NCBI GenBank assembly: GCA_003819975.1
Contig: RPPU01000012.1
Location: 1 to 20,329, forward strand
Origin: Desulfobacteraceae bacterium
Lineage (GTDB): Bacteria > Desulfobacterota > DSM-4660 > Desulfatiglandales > HGW-15
Direction of reading: 5' to 3'
DNA length: 20,329 nucleotides
Part shown: positions 1 to 6,057 of the stretch, piece by piece
Layout: every line of letters begins with the position of its first letter
Position numbering within the stretch: the stretch's first letter is position 1
Position numbers and translations under genes: made by a program
The notes under the pieces: generated by a model
Told to the model about the DNA's origin: nothing
What the model saw: the letters and a program-made list of their open reading frames with translations, nothing else
Databases searched by the model: none

Positions 1-638
1 AGTTTTTCCCAAATCGTATCGGGCGGATCGAGAAAAGCAATGGTATTGTTCAAAGACTTGGACATCTTGGCATTGCCGTCCAATCCCAAAATCCGCGGGG
101 CATTGGTCAAAAGCGCCTTGGGTTCGGGAAAGGTCTCGCCGAAACGAGCATTGAATTTACGGGCGATTTCCCTGGAGAACTCCACATGTTGAACCTGGTC
201 TTCGCCCACCGGCACAAACCCGGCCTTGTAAATTAGAATATCGGCGGCCTGAAGCACGGGATAATCGAGGAGGCCCACGTTGACGTTATGACGGTGTTGT
301 TTGCCCTTTTCCTTGAATTGCGTCATGCGTTCCAATTCGCCCAAAGGGGTTACGCAATTGAAGACCCAGGCCAGCTCGGTATGCTCCTGCACATGGGATT
401 GCACAAAAAGGATGCAGCGTTCCGGGGTCAAGCCGCAGGCGATGAGCACGGTCGCAGCTTCCAAGATCCGTTTCTGCATCATAGCGACATCATATTCAAT
501 GGTCACGGCATGATAATCCACCACGCAATAAACACAATCATACTGAGCGGTCAGTTTCACCCAGTTGCGAATGGCGCCGATATAATTGCCGATATGAATT
601 TCACCCGAGGGTTGAATGCCGCTAAAAATTCGATCCAT
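1..638 (-). CDS. trpS: Tryptophanyl-tRNA synthetase, N-terminal part (runs off window start)
   Basis: Cytoplasmic class I aminoacyl-tRNA synthetase that charges tRNA-Trp with tryptophan using ATP. The 212 codons visible begin MDRIFSGIQPSGEIHIGNYIG, with the class I HIGN signature at residues 15-18, and reach the AKMSKS loop (KMSKS at 191-195), where bacterial TrpRS of about 330 aa normally has it. The C-terminal third lies outside the window. The ATG at 636-638 is preceded by a strong Shine-Dalgarno (GGGAGGAT, complement of 644-650). The gene is divergent from the MFS gene at 960 and is headed by a leader ORF and an intrinsic terminator, so expression is probably controlled by attenuation. 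The identification is very secure; the regulation is inferred. Confidence 0.97.
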   Translation of the reverse strand, partial: MDRIFSGIQPSGEIHIGNYIGAIRNWVKLTAQYDCVYCVVDYHAVTIEYDVAMMQKRILEAATVLIACGLTPERCILFVQSHVQEHTELAWVFNCVTPLGELERMTQFKEKGKQHRHNVNVGLLDYPVLQAADILIYKAGFVPVGEDQVQHVEFSREIARKFNARFGETFPEPKALLTNAPRILGLDGNAKMSKSLNNTIAFLDPPDTIWEK

Positions 639-661
639 AAGTATCCTCCCAAAATTAAAAT

Positions 662-690
662 AAAAAAAGGCCGTGGGATTCGCCACGGCC
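662..690 (-). terminator. Intrinsic terminator inside the trpS leader (attenuator)
   Basis: On the minus strand GGCCGTGG (690-683) pairs with CCACGGCC (676-669) around a six-base loop, giving an 8-bp GC-rich stem followed by seven T (668-662). It ends only 24 bases before the trpS start codon. The next gene upstream (960, plus strand) is divergent, so this is not the terminator of a preceding minus-strand gene; it must act within the trpS transcript. A shorter T run (691-695) on the other side could let it work weakly in the plus direction. Confidence 0.85.
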
Positions 691-744
691 TTTTTCCTAA
701 TCCTTATAAAAGGTTAGGGATATAAAAAGACAGGGCCATATCCC
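683..744 (-). promoter_or_regulatory. Alternative RNA structures of the trpS leader (antiterminator model)
   Basis: Seen on the minus strand: GGGATAT (744-738) can pair with ATATCCC (723-717). A second hairpin with a CCTAA/TTAGG and CCTT/AAGG stem spans 718-696. CTTTTT (729-724) can pair with AAAAAG (695-690), continued by TATGGC (740-735) with GCCGTG (689-684, two G-U pairs). The last two pairings consume the 5' arm of the terminator at 690-669, so they form an antiterminator capped by the 718-696 hairpin. A ribosome stalled at the Trp codons (770-762) would leave 744 onward free; one at the leader stop (716-714) would cover the antiterminator and let the terminator form. The pairings are read by eye; energies were not computed. 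Confidence 0.6.
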
Positions 745-782
745 GTTCGAATTTGCCTTTGCCATATCCAGGCCATTTTCAT
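714..782 (-). CDS. trpS leader peptide with two Trp codons (22 aa)
   Basis: A 22-codon ORF starts at 782 with MKMAWIWQRQ and ends with a TAA at 716-714. Trp codons are at positions 5 and 7 (770-768 and 764-762), a strong enrichment for so short a peptide. A G-rich Shine-Dalgarno (AGGGGGG, complement of 795-789) stands six bases before the ATG. The stop codon is 24 bases before the 5' arm of the terminator that precedes trpS. This matches the logic of trp-operon leader peptides, in which translation speed at Trp codons decides between an antiterminator and a terminator. It likely has no function as a protein. It could still be a chance ORF, but codon content, start signal and position agree. 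Confidence 0.72.
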   Translation of the reverse strand: MKMAWIWQRQIRTGYGPVFLYP

Positions 783-809
783 TTTAAACCCCCCTAAAAA
801 CAGGCACCT

Positions 810-838
810 AATTTAGCTTAAAAAATTTTAAAAATCAA
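810..838 (-). promoter_or_regulatory. Candidate sigma-70 promoter for the trpS leader
   Basis: On the minus strand TTGATT (838-833) and TAAATT (815-810) are separated by 17 bases, each matching four of six consensus positions. Transcription would begin about 20-25 bases upstream of the leader-peptide start. The region is AT-rich, so chance matches are common. It also resembles part of the repeat at 6058-6094. Confidence 0.35.
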
Positions 839-959
839 TCATCTTTGCATCATGATTATTAAGAAAGCATGATAGGGGTTCAATCGGTATTTATCCATTG
901 TCTTCAAAGACGAGATGTGTCATTTATTAACGAAAACAAACACCTGAATCGGGGCATTC

Positions 960-2411
960 ATGACTAAAAAAGAGAAAAACAGATATCTCCTGATCGTTTT
1001 GAGCGTGGCTTTCGCTTCATTCATGGTCCGCTTGAACAATTATACGGTCAATGTATCCCTGCCGGCGATCGCGGAGCATTTTAACGTGGGAACCGGTCAA
1101 GTTTCCCGGATCATTATGTCCTATCTGCTGATTATCACGAGCACGCTTTTGTTGTTCGGGAAGCTGGGCGACCGGATCGGTTTAAAAAACGTTTTTATTT
1201 ATGGTTATGCCATCTTTGTCGGCGGTTCGTTGCTATGCGGTCTTTCCAACGGTATCCATACCCTGATCGGCGCACGAATGATCCAGGGTCTGGGCGGCTC
1301 CATGCTCCTGGCCACGAGTTTCGCCATTATTTCGAAATTTCTGCCGCGCGAAAAGACCGGGTGGGCTTTCGGAATCACTTCCACGGCATCGGCTCTGGGC
1401 GTGGCCACCGGCGCGCCGCTCGGCGGTCTCATCACGGGTTATCTCTCCTGGCACTGGATATTTTTTATCAATGTGCCGGTGGGAATCATCGCCATCTGGG
1501 TTGCCGGCAAGAAAATACCGAAAGAAGAAAAATCCCCCGTGCCGATGGAGGGCGCGGGAGCACTTGCCCCTGAAAAAGAACGCTTTGACCTATGGGGAGC
1601 AGTGTTGAGCTTCGGCGGTCTTTCGATTCTGCTCTACGGGTTCAATATGGGGAAAGAGTGGGGCTGGGGTTCTCCCGCGATCATGCTCTGTTTTGTTTCG
1701 GCTGCCGTGTTGCTGGTCCTGTTTATCCTCAGGGAAAAAACATTCAGCGCGCCCCTGCTTGACCTGACCCTTTTCAAAAATGTCACTTTCCGGCTCGCGC
1801 TTTGCGCCACTTTTATGGCTTACTTGTTGATTTCCGGGAATGCCTTTATCATGCCCTTTTACTTGAAAACGACCCAGGGGCTCAACTCCCAGCAGATCGG
1901 CCTGGTGTTGCTGGTCTATTCGCTGATCTATGTGTTCATGTCCTCCTATGCCGGAAGACTCGCGGACAAAGTGAGCCCGATCAAACTTTGCACCGTCGCC
2001 ATGCTTTCCGCCACCGTCAATACTTTTCTTTTTGCCTATACGCTCCGGTTTACGGGGCTCGGGTTTTCATTGATGTACCTGATTTGGATGGCCTTTTCCT
2101 TTGTCTTCTTTTTCTCGCCCAACAACAAGCAGGTCATGGGTTGCGCTCCGCAAGACCGGCACGGCGTCGCCTCCGGGGTGTTCAATACGACCACGAATCT
2201 CAGCATGGTATTCGGCGTAGCCCTGTTTGAAGCGGTTTTTTCGCAATTTTCCGGGGGGGTAGCGCTCAAAGCGGGTTCGCCGGCGCAACAGACGCCTTTG
2301 CTGAAAGGATTCAATGCCGCTTATGTGCTTGGCGGGTTAGTTTGCGCGGGCGCCTTAGTGTTTTCATTGCTGATTAAGAACACCAAGAATTCAGAAGCCA
2401 GTAGTCAGTAG
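960..2411 (+). CDS. MFS drug/solute exporter, DHA2 (EmrB/QacA-like) family
   Basis: A 483-aa inner-membrane protein with many hydrophobic segments, consistent with the 14-helix DHA2 class of proton-driven exporters. Motif A (GKLGDRIGLKNV) is at residues 67-78 and the antiporter motif C (GVATGAPLGG) at 147-156, followed by YLSWHWIFFINVPVG, typical of this family. The family motif after helix 1 usually reads LDxTVVNVALP; here residues 25-35 are LNNYTVNVSLP, so the conserved Asp is Asn. The ATG has only a weak GGGG ahead of it. The last residues (NSEASSQ, stop TAG) are encoded by a heptad repeat, so the natural C-terminus has probably been replaced or extended by repeat sequence. The substrate cannot be told. 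It is divergent from trpS with no visible link to it. Confidence 0.93.
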   Translation: MTKKEKNRYLLIVLSVAFASFMVRLNNYTVNVSLPAIAEHFNVGTGQVSRIIMSYLLIITSTLLLFGKLGDRIGLKNVFIYGYAIFVGGSLLCGLSNGIHTLIGARMIQGLGGSMLLATSFAIISKFLPREKTGWAFGITSTASALGVATGAPLGGLITGYLSWHWIFFINVPVGIIAIWVAGKKIPKEEKSPVPMEGAGALAPEKERFDLWGAVLSFGGLSILLYGFNMGKEWGWGSPAIMLCFVSAAVLLVLFILREKTFSAPLLDLTLFKNVTFRLALCATFMAYLLISGNAFIMPFYLKTTQGLNSQQIGLVLLVYSLIYVFMSSYAGRLADKVSPIKLCTVAMLSATVNTFLFAYTLRFTGLGFSLMYLIWMAFSFVFFFSPNNKQVMGCAPQDRHGVASGVFNTTTNLSMVFGVALFEAVFSQFSGGVALKAGSPAQQTPLLKGFNAAYVLGGLVCAGALVFSLLIKNTKNSEASSQ

Positions 2412-2422
2412 CCAGAATCCGG
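2388..2422 (+). repeat. Degenerate heptad array, CAG family, copy 1
   Basis: Five consecutive 7-base units: AATTCAG, AAGCCAG, TAGTCAG, TAGCCAG, AATCCGG. The array covers the last codons and stop codon of the MFS gene and the first bases after it. The same units recur at 4715-4742 and, reversed, near 18052-18071. Confidence 0.8.
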
Positions 2423-2472
2423 AATAACCCACGCGGGTTCTTGCCCTTGTTACGAGCGGGCTTTCTCTATCG

Positions 2473-2569
2473 GGGATCTCTAAAAATTCAGTTTATCGGC
2501 TGTGAGACCCTTAAAAATCGGCCAAATATGAACGGTACATTTCTTAAAAGACGAATTTTTAGAGATCCC
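2473..2569. repeat. Inverted-repeat element (MITE-like), copy 1
   Basis: A perfect 17-bp inverted repeat, GGGATCTCTAAAAATTC (2473-2489) against its complement at 2553-2569, encloses 63 bases with no ORF. It lies between two convergent genes. Its left arm and its right half (TTTCTTAAAA onward, from 2540) align with the shorter element at 5036-5086, which suggests a dispersed family rather than a local terminator. It may still end transcription from both sides. Confidence 0.65.
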
Positions 2570-2578
2570 GTATCGCCG

Positions 2579-4096
2579 CTATCCGGCATTCGGGTCATGG
2601 GCTTTCACGTAATTAAGTATGGCCCGGCCGGCCTCCGAGGCTACCTGGATCTTGGTGTAATCGATGGAGACATTATTCAGGTATTGCAACATGAGCAGAT
2701 CACCGTCATGCGCAAAGGGGAGGATCCCGGCCATGAAAAAACCCATTTTTTCAAATTCGGCGCACAAGCTTGCGGTCTGGGGGTCTTCAAGATTGAGATA
2801 GAGGAGAATCTGGTCGATCTTTTTTTGACACAGTTCCTTTAACTTGGCCCGCACTTCGGACACAACATCTTTGCCGTAATTCCCGACCTCGATAATGGCA
2901 CGGTTATAAGTTTGAATCACGGTCGTGCTGATGGCGGCGCCATTTTTATCCTTATGGTCTGCGGATATCTGCGTACCGGTGTCTCCGTATATCCGTTCGA
3001 GTCCAATATTTTCGTAGATGTTTTGGATAAAGATTTTGTGATGGGGTGGCGGATAGATAACCACACCGGCAGGATTAGCCAATTTAAAATAGCCGTAGGC
3101 TACGGACTCCCGCTGGGAAAGCTGGGACTGAATGCCTTTAAAAGAGCGATCGGCCGGAATGAGTCCGGCCACAATGGCGGTCCGTTTGAAACCGGCTTTC
3201 TCGCCCACTTTCTGGGCATAGATATGGCTGGTAACGGCTTTGCTGAAGGTTCCGATCAGACCGGCCTTGCGGGCTTCCTGCATCAGATAGTCCATCATGG
3301 CATTCTGACAGCCTTGGCCGCGGAATGCGGGCTGAACAACGGCCATGGCGGCTTCGGCTATTTTACTGTCAGGCTTATCCTTAACCAGAGCAAAATGACC
3401 GACGATTTTTTTATCCGCGGCGACCGTGACCACCGAAATAATGCTGCCGTCCAGATGAAGCCGCTCGAACCGGTCAGGATAGTAGATGGAATCGATGCCG
3501 TAGGAATAACCGTAGGCGCGATAAAAGAGTCGAGACACTTCGAAAGATTCGGAAGGTTCCATCAAGCGCACCATAAAATCCTTTTTTTCGGTCGGAACTA
3601 TTTTTTCAGCCGGTGGTTTGGAGTATAAAGCCAGATCGGCCGTGTCGCGGTATTCGACAATGTTCTTATCGGGCAGATTCTTTATGAGGTGGAGTTCTTT
3701 GCCCTCTCGGCCGAGGTTGTGAAAAGATATTTCATCGACCCCCTTTTTCATGAGGAACGAGCCCAGGCCGCCGGCGATCGGGTCATCGAGATCGGTCGGC
3801 GCCGTGTATTCGGGAACCAGATTGGGGGCAAAGGGGAGGCCCTTGTCTTTGATAATAATCTTTAGGCCGGAAGTCAGGGGCTCCAGCGTGATTTGAAAGG
3901 TAACCTTTTCATCCGGTTCAAAGGCATGCTCCACTACGTTGGCGACCGCCTCTTCGAGGGCCAGGAGCGTCATTTGAATGTCCACTTTTTGAAAACCCAT
4001 GGCCTTAGCCACCTCGCCGGTATAGGCCTGAATGGCGGCCAAATAGGTTAAATCATTAGGGACAATAAGAGTTGACGTCTCGAGTTGTTTTTCCAT
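2579..4096 (-). CDS. RsbW-like ATPase fused to GNAT acetyltransferase domain(s)
   Basis: A 505-aa soluble fusion protein. Residues about 10-140 form an anti-sigma-type histidine-kinase-like ATPase: N-box LEEAVANVVEHAF (47-59, Asn53), G1 box DKGLPF (84-89) and glycine-rich GGLGSFLMKK (109-118). RsbW-type kinases phosphorylate anti-anti-sigma partners. Residues about 175-315 are a GNAT domain with acetyl-CoA loop VQPAFRGQGCQNAMM (254-268). The C-terminal 350-500 region has a GNAT-like layout (EFEKMGFFMAGILP) but no clear acetyl-CoA loop, so it may be a degenerate second copy. The start is preceded by GGAGAA. No sigma factor or STAS-domain gene is adjacent. What the acetyltransferase modifies is unknown; a stress or anti-sigma switch is inferred from the domains only. 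Confidence 0.88.
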   Translation of the reverse strand: MEKQLETSTLIVPNDLTYLAAIQAYTGEVAKAMGFQKVDIQMTLLALEEAVANVVEHAFEPDEKVTFQITLEPLTSGLKIIIKDKGLPFAPNLVPEYTAPTDLDDPIAGGLGSFLMKKGVDEISFHNLGREGKELHLIKNLPDKNIVEYRDTADLALYSKPPAEKIVPTEKKDFMVRLMEPSESFEVSRLFYRAYGYSYGIDSIYYPDRFERLHLDGSIISVVTVAADKKIVGHFALVKDKPDSKIAEAAMAVVQPAFRGQGCQNAMMDYLMQEARKAGLIGTFSKAVTSHIYAQKVGEKAGFKRTAIVAGLIPADRSFKGIQSQLSQRESVAYGYFKLANPAGVVIYPPPHHKIFIQNIYENIGLERIYGDTGTQISADHKDKNGAAISTTVIQTYNRAIIEVGNYGKDVVSEVRAKLKELCQKKIDQILLYLNLEDPQTASLCAEFEKMGFFMAGILPFAHDGDLLMLQYLNNVSIDYTKIQVASEAGRAILNYVKAHDPNAG

Positions 4097-4445
4097 ATAT
4101 AGATTTCTCCGAATTCAGAATTGCCGTTTTTAAATAGTTTAACACATTCCCTAAAAAGGTAGAAACAGAATCGATAGAAGGGTCCAAGGATTCAAGGGGC
4201 CAGGGGGTCAAGTGTTTTTCCATAAAAACAACTTGAATCCAAGAGCTTTTCTGATAAGATAGCAATAACACAGGACACAGCGCAGCGCAATCGGCGGAGC
4301 GGTCATTCGTTATTGCCGCGAGCGGATCTCCGGATTCAAGCAAGATTCGGGAGACTTTGAGGTCAGTCAAAAAACATTATAAAGATGCCTATGTTAAGAC
4401 AGCAAAGGTTTATATGGGTTACATTCATTAGATGGAGGATCGCAC
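4097..4445. other. Gene-free spacer between divergent genes, with short repeats
   Basis: It holds an octamer array (4179-4210) and an 8-bp inverted repeat GCAATAAC/GTTATTGC (4262-4269 and 4309-4316, 39 bases apart). Close to 4434-4438 is the GGAGG serving the gene at 4446. A reading frame across this spacer on the minus strand (to 4370) is translated repeat sequence, not a gene. No convincing promoter was seen. Confidence 0.6.
4179..4210 (+). repeat. Degenerate octamer array, AGGGGNCA family
   Basis: Four exact-period 8-base units: AGGGTCCA, AGGATTCA, AGGGGCCA, GGGGGTCA. The same units appear reversed at about 18019-18050 next to the glutamine synthetase gene. Confidence 0.75.
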
Positions 4446-4703
4446 ATGGATTTTTTCAGTAAAAATAAAGATAAACAGTGGGACGAACATCCGGGTCTCA
4501 AACAGGATGTCGATTGGCGCCTCGGTCCGGGCAAAGACGGGATCGTTTATGTGGCGGAAAAAGGGGCGGTGCTTTGGAAGATCCGTCAAAACAACACGCC
4601 CGGTGAAAGGGTTTTCAGCCTTTTGATCGACGATCAGGAAATCGTCCATTTTGACGAATGGCCGTCTTTTTGGAAACGGCCCGGGTTTTCCAAATATAAA
4701 TAA
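4446..4703 (+). CDS. Small hypothetical protein, 85 aa
   Basis: Not recognised. An 85-aa, probably soluble protein (MDFFSKNKDK start) with a charged N-terminus, several Trp residues (12, 24, 44, 72, 76) and a basic C-terminus; no signal peptide or membrane helix. Residues 20-66 look like alternating strands (VDWRLG, IVYVAEKGAVLWKI, VFSLLIDDQEIVHFDEWP), suggesting a small beta fold. A good Shine-Dalgarno (GGAGG at 4434-4438) precedes the ATG by seven bases, supporting translation. It is followed 46 bases later by the amphi-Trp gene on the same strand, so the two may be co-transcribed. Confidence 0.7.
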   Translation: MDFFSKNKDKQWDEHPGLKQDVDWRLGPGKDGIVYVAEKGAVLWKIRQNNTPGERVFSLLIDDQEIVHFDEWPSFWKRPGFSKYK

Positions 4704-4714
4704 AAAAATTTAAG

Positions 4715-4742
4715 TAGCCAGAAGCCAGAATTCAGGAGTCAG
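4715..4742 (+). repeat. Degenerate heptad array, CAG family, copy 2
   Basis: Four units: TAGCCAG, AAGCCAG, AATTCAG, GAGTCAG. The junction of the last two creates AGGAG (4734-4738), which is the apparent ribosome binding site of the gene at 4750. Confidence 0.8.
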
Positions 4743-4749
4743 AAAAAGA

Positions 4750-4977
4750 ATGAAGAAAAAGCGTAAACGCGATGTGGAAAAGGAATATACGACGGCGCAG
4801 ATCGTCGCCAAACTGCGGCGTCTTGCCGATGTCATGGAAAAGGGCCGGCGGTTTGAAATCCGGGTCGCCGGAGAAAGAATTTATGTACCGGCGCGGGCTC
4901 AAATGAACATCGAGCATGAGCGTGCCGGACAAGAGGAAGAAATCGAATTTCAAATCAAGTGGTCGCGAGAGGAATAA
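4750..4977 (+). CDS. amphi-Trp domain-containing protein, 75 aa
   Basis: A short soluble protein matching the amphi-Trp family: a lysine-rich start, a helix (TTAQIVAKLRRLADVMEKG), then strands RFEIRVAGERIYVP and MNIEHERA, an acidic run (GQEEEIEFQ) and the closing IKW that gives the family its name. The whole protein is one domain. The family occurs in bacteria and haloarchaea and its biochemical role is not established, so none is assigned. The ATG is preceded by AGGAG at an 11-base distance, inside a heptad repeat array. The partner gene at 4446 is on the same strand and may share a transcript. Confidence 0.88.
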   Translation: MKKKRKRDVEKEYTTAQIVAKLRRLADVMEKGRRFEIRVAGERIYVPARAQMNIEHERAGQEEEIEFQIKWSREE

Positions 4978-5035
4978 CCAAGGGGCATAGGCTATAGGTT
5001 TTTTTGTGTCTTATAAGTTCAATTCCACTCAAAAC

Positions 5036-5086
5036 AGGATATCTCAAAAATCAATTTTTTCTTAAAGCAACTTTTTGAGATATCCT
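5036..5086. repeat. Inverted-repeat element (MITE-like), copy 2, or terminator
   Basis: A perfect 15-bp inverted repeat AGGATATCTCAAAAA (5036-5050) and its complement (5072-5086) with a 21-base loop. Left arm and loop align with the element at 2473-2569 (shared CTTAAA, TTTTTGAGAT-type right end), so it looks like an internally deleted copy. It lies 58 bases after the amphi-Trp gene and could also act as its terminator, although no T run follows the stem. Confidence 0.65.
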
Positions 5087-5103
5087 CGGGTCAAGATTTT
5101 TTC

Positions 5104-5173
5104 ACCACGAAGACACCAAGACCCGAAGTGAAAGAAATATATAAAAATCTTTGAGTCTTGGAGTCTTTGTGGT
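5104..5173. repeat. Imperfect inverted repeat of the ACCACGAAGACAC type
   Basis: ACCACGAAGACACCAAGAC (5104-5122) matches the complement of 5155-5173 at 17 of 19 positions, with a 32-base AT-rich spacer. Sequences of this ACCACGAAGACAC type recur in intergenic regions of many environmental bacteria (recalled, not searched). No coding potential. Confidence 0.65.
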
Positions 5174-5307
5174 AAAGGATTTTTCTAATTTGATTATCGC
5201 CGCCGACTTTTTTCATTCCGGCTCGCCCGGGTTAGGCTGTAGAAAAAAATCGAACGAAGTGCATGCCATGAAGAAACATTCTCGTTTGCAAAGGATATTG
5301 ATTATTT

Positions 5308-5448
5308 ATGACTCCAAAAGATAAAGTGGAAGCTTTTTGGCAAGCCTATCAAAACACTTTGACTGCAAAAGAAAAGGCATCGGCAAAAACCTATCAAGCC
5401 TGGTTCTTTTGCGAACGGTTCCGGGTTGTCTATCGATCGGAGTGTTGA
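5308..5448 (+). pseudogene. Truncated ASCH-domain protein fragment
   Basis: A 46-codon frame begins MTPKDKVEAFWQAYQNTL and reaches KTYQAWFF, which resembles the first helices of small ASCH-domain proteins (FW..Y ... Y.AW.FG...LA). After residue 35 the match stops. Shifting one frame gives FANGSGLSI, closer to the expected FGNSPELA, so a frameshift around 5408-5412 is likely. The rest of the roughly 110-150 aa domain, including the RNA-binding core, is missing; a Nudix gene on the other strand follows at once. AAGGA at 5291-5294 could serve as ribosome binding site. The match is by eye; it might instead be an unrelated short ORF. Confidence 0.5.
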
Positions 5449-5478
5449 GTTCCGCGTGATATGATTTTATATCGTAAG

Positions 5479-6030
5479 CTAAAAAAATTCCGGGTGTTCC
5501 ACCATCAAACGGTAGAAAGCCGCCACAATCAGGGAGTGGCGGATCCTGCCTTCCCGGATCAAGCGGGGGATTTGTTGCAACGGCTCCAGCGTGATTTCAA
5601 TGTCTTCTTTGTCATCCTGTTCCTGACCGCGTTTTAAAACGACATCTTCGGCCAGAAAAGTATAACAGCGATTGTTCAGAAAAGCGGGATTGGGGGAAAC
5701 ATAATCCAAGGCGCTCCAGGTTCCGCCTTCATATCCGGTTTCCTCGCTCAATTCCCGGCGCGCCGCCGCTGCCGGCGAATCGCCCGGTTCCAGAATTCCG
5801 CCCGGAATTTCCAGAGTGATCTCGCGCAAACCGTGCCGATATTGGCGGATCAGAACGACTTCTTTTTCAGGCGTCACGGGAATGACATTGACCCAATCGG
5901 CCGATTCGAGAATAAAAAAATCGTGTTCGCGGCCGGTGCGCGGGGATTGCGCCCGGTCCACGCGCAAATCAAAAATCGGGAATTTTTTTTCAATACGACT
6001 GTCGATCAATTTCCAGGGTTTAAGGGGCAT
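5479..6030 (-). CDS. Nudix hydrolase, ADP-ribose pyrophosphatase-like
   Basis: A 183-aa cytoplasmic hydrolase of nucleoside-diphosphate derivatives, most like ADP-ribose/ADP-sugar pyrophosphatases (residues 46-70, WVNVIPVTPEKEVVLIRQYR, are typical). The Nudix box spans 78-100: G78, then RELSEETGY with metal-binding Glu at 93, 96 and 97. The first Glu of the signature is Asp84. A short C-terminal extension (LIREGRIRHSLIVAAFYRL) is also usual in this group. AAAGGAAA lies about eight bases before the ATG. It is on the same strand as the helicase gene upstream but 370 bases away, so probably separately transcribed. Exact substrate is not determinable. Confidence 0.9.
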   Translation of the reverse strand: MPLKPWKLIDSRIEKKFPIFDLRVDRAQSPRTGREHDFFILESADWVNVIPVTPEKEVVLIRQYRHGLREITLEIPGGILEPGDSPAAAARRELSEETGYEGGTWSALDYVSPNPAFLNNRCYTFLAEDVVLKRGQEQDDKEDIEITLEPLQQIPRLIREGRIRHSLIVAAFYRLMVEHPEFF

Positions 6031-6057
6031 GTGGGTTTCCTTTCAAGCATTCGAAAT

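Noticed and set aside
288..725. 145-codon plus-strand ORF
   Set aside because: It is antisense to trpS and its leader; the minus-strand trpS signatures (HIGN, KMSKS) are unmistakable.
639..800. T-box riboswitch in the trpS leader
   Set aside because: No AGGGUGGNACCGCG-type antiterminator box or specifier-loop layout is visible; the Trp-codon leader ORF explains the terminator better.
849..873. Operator ATCATG/CATGAT upstream of the DHA2 transporter
   Set aside because: Six-base arms 13 bases apart in an AT-rich region are expected by chance, and no regulator gene is adjacent.
2912..3628. 238-codon plus-strand ORF
   Set aside because: Shadow of the RsbW-GNAT gene on the other strand; its translation shows no domain or plausible ribosome binding site.
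4056..4370. 104-codon minus-strand ORF upstream of the RsbW-GNAT gene
   Set aside because: It overlaps the next gene's start and translates the octamer repeat (LTPWPLESLDP); no start signal.
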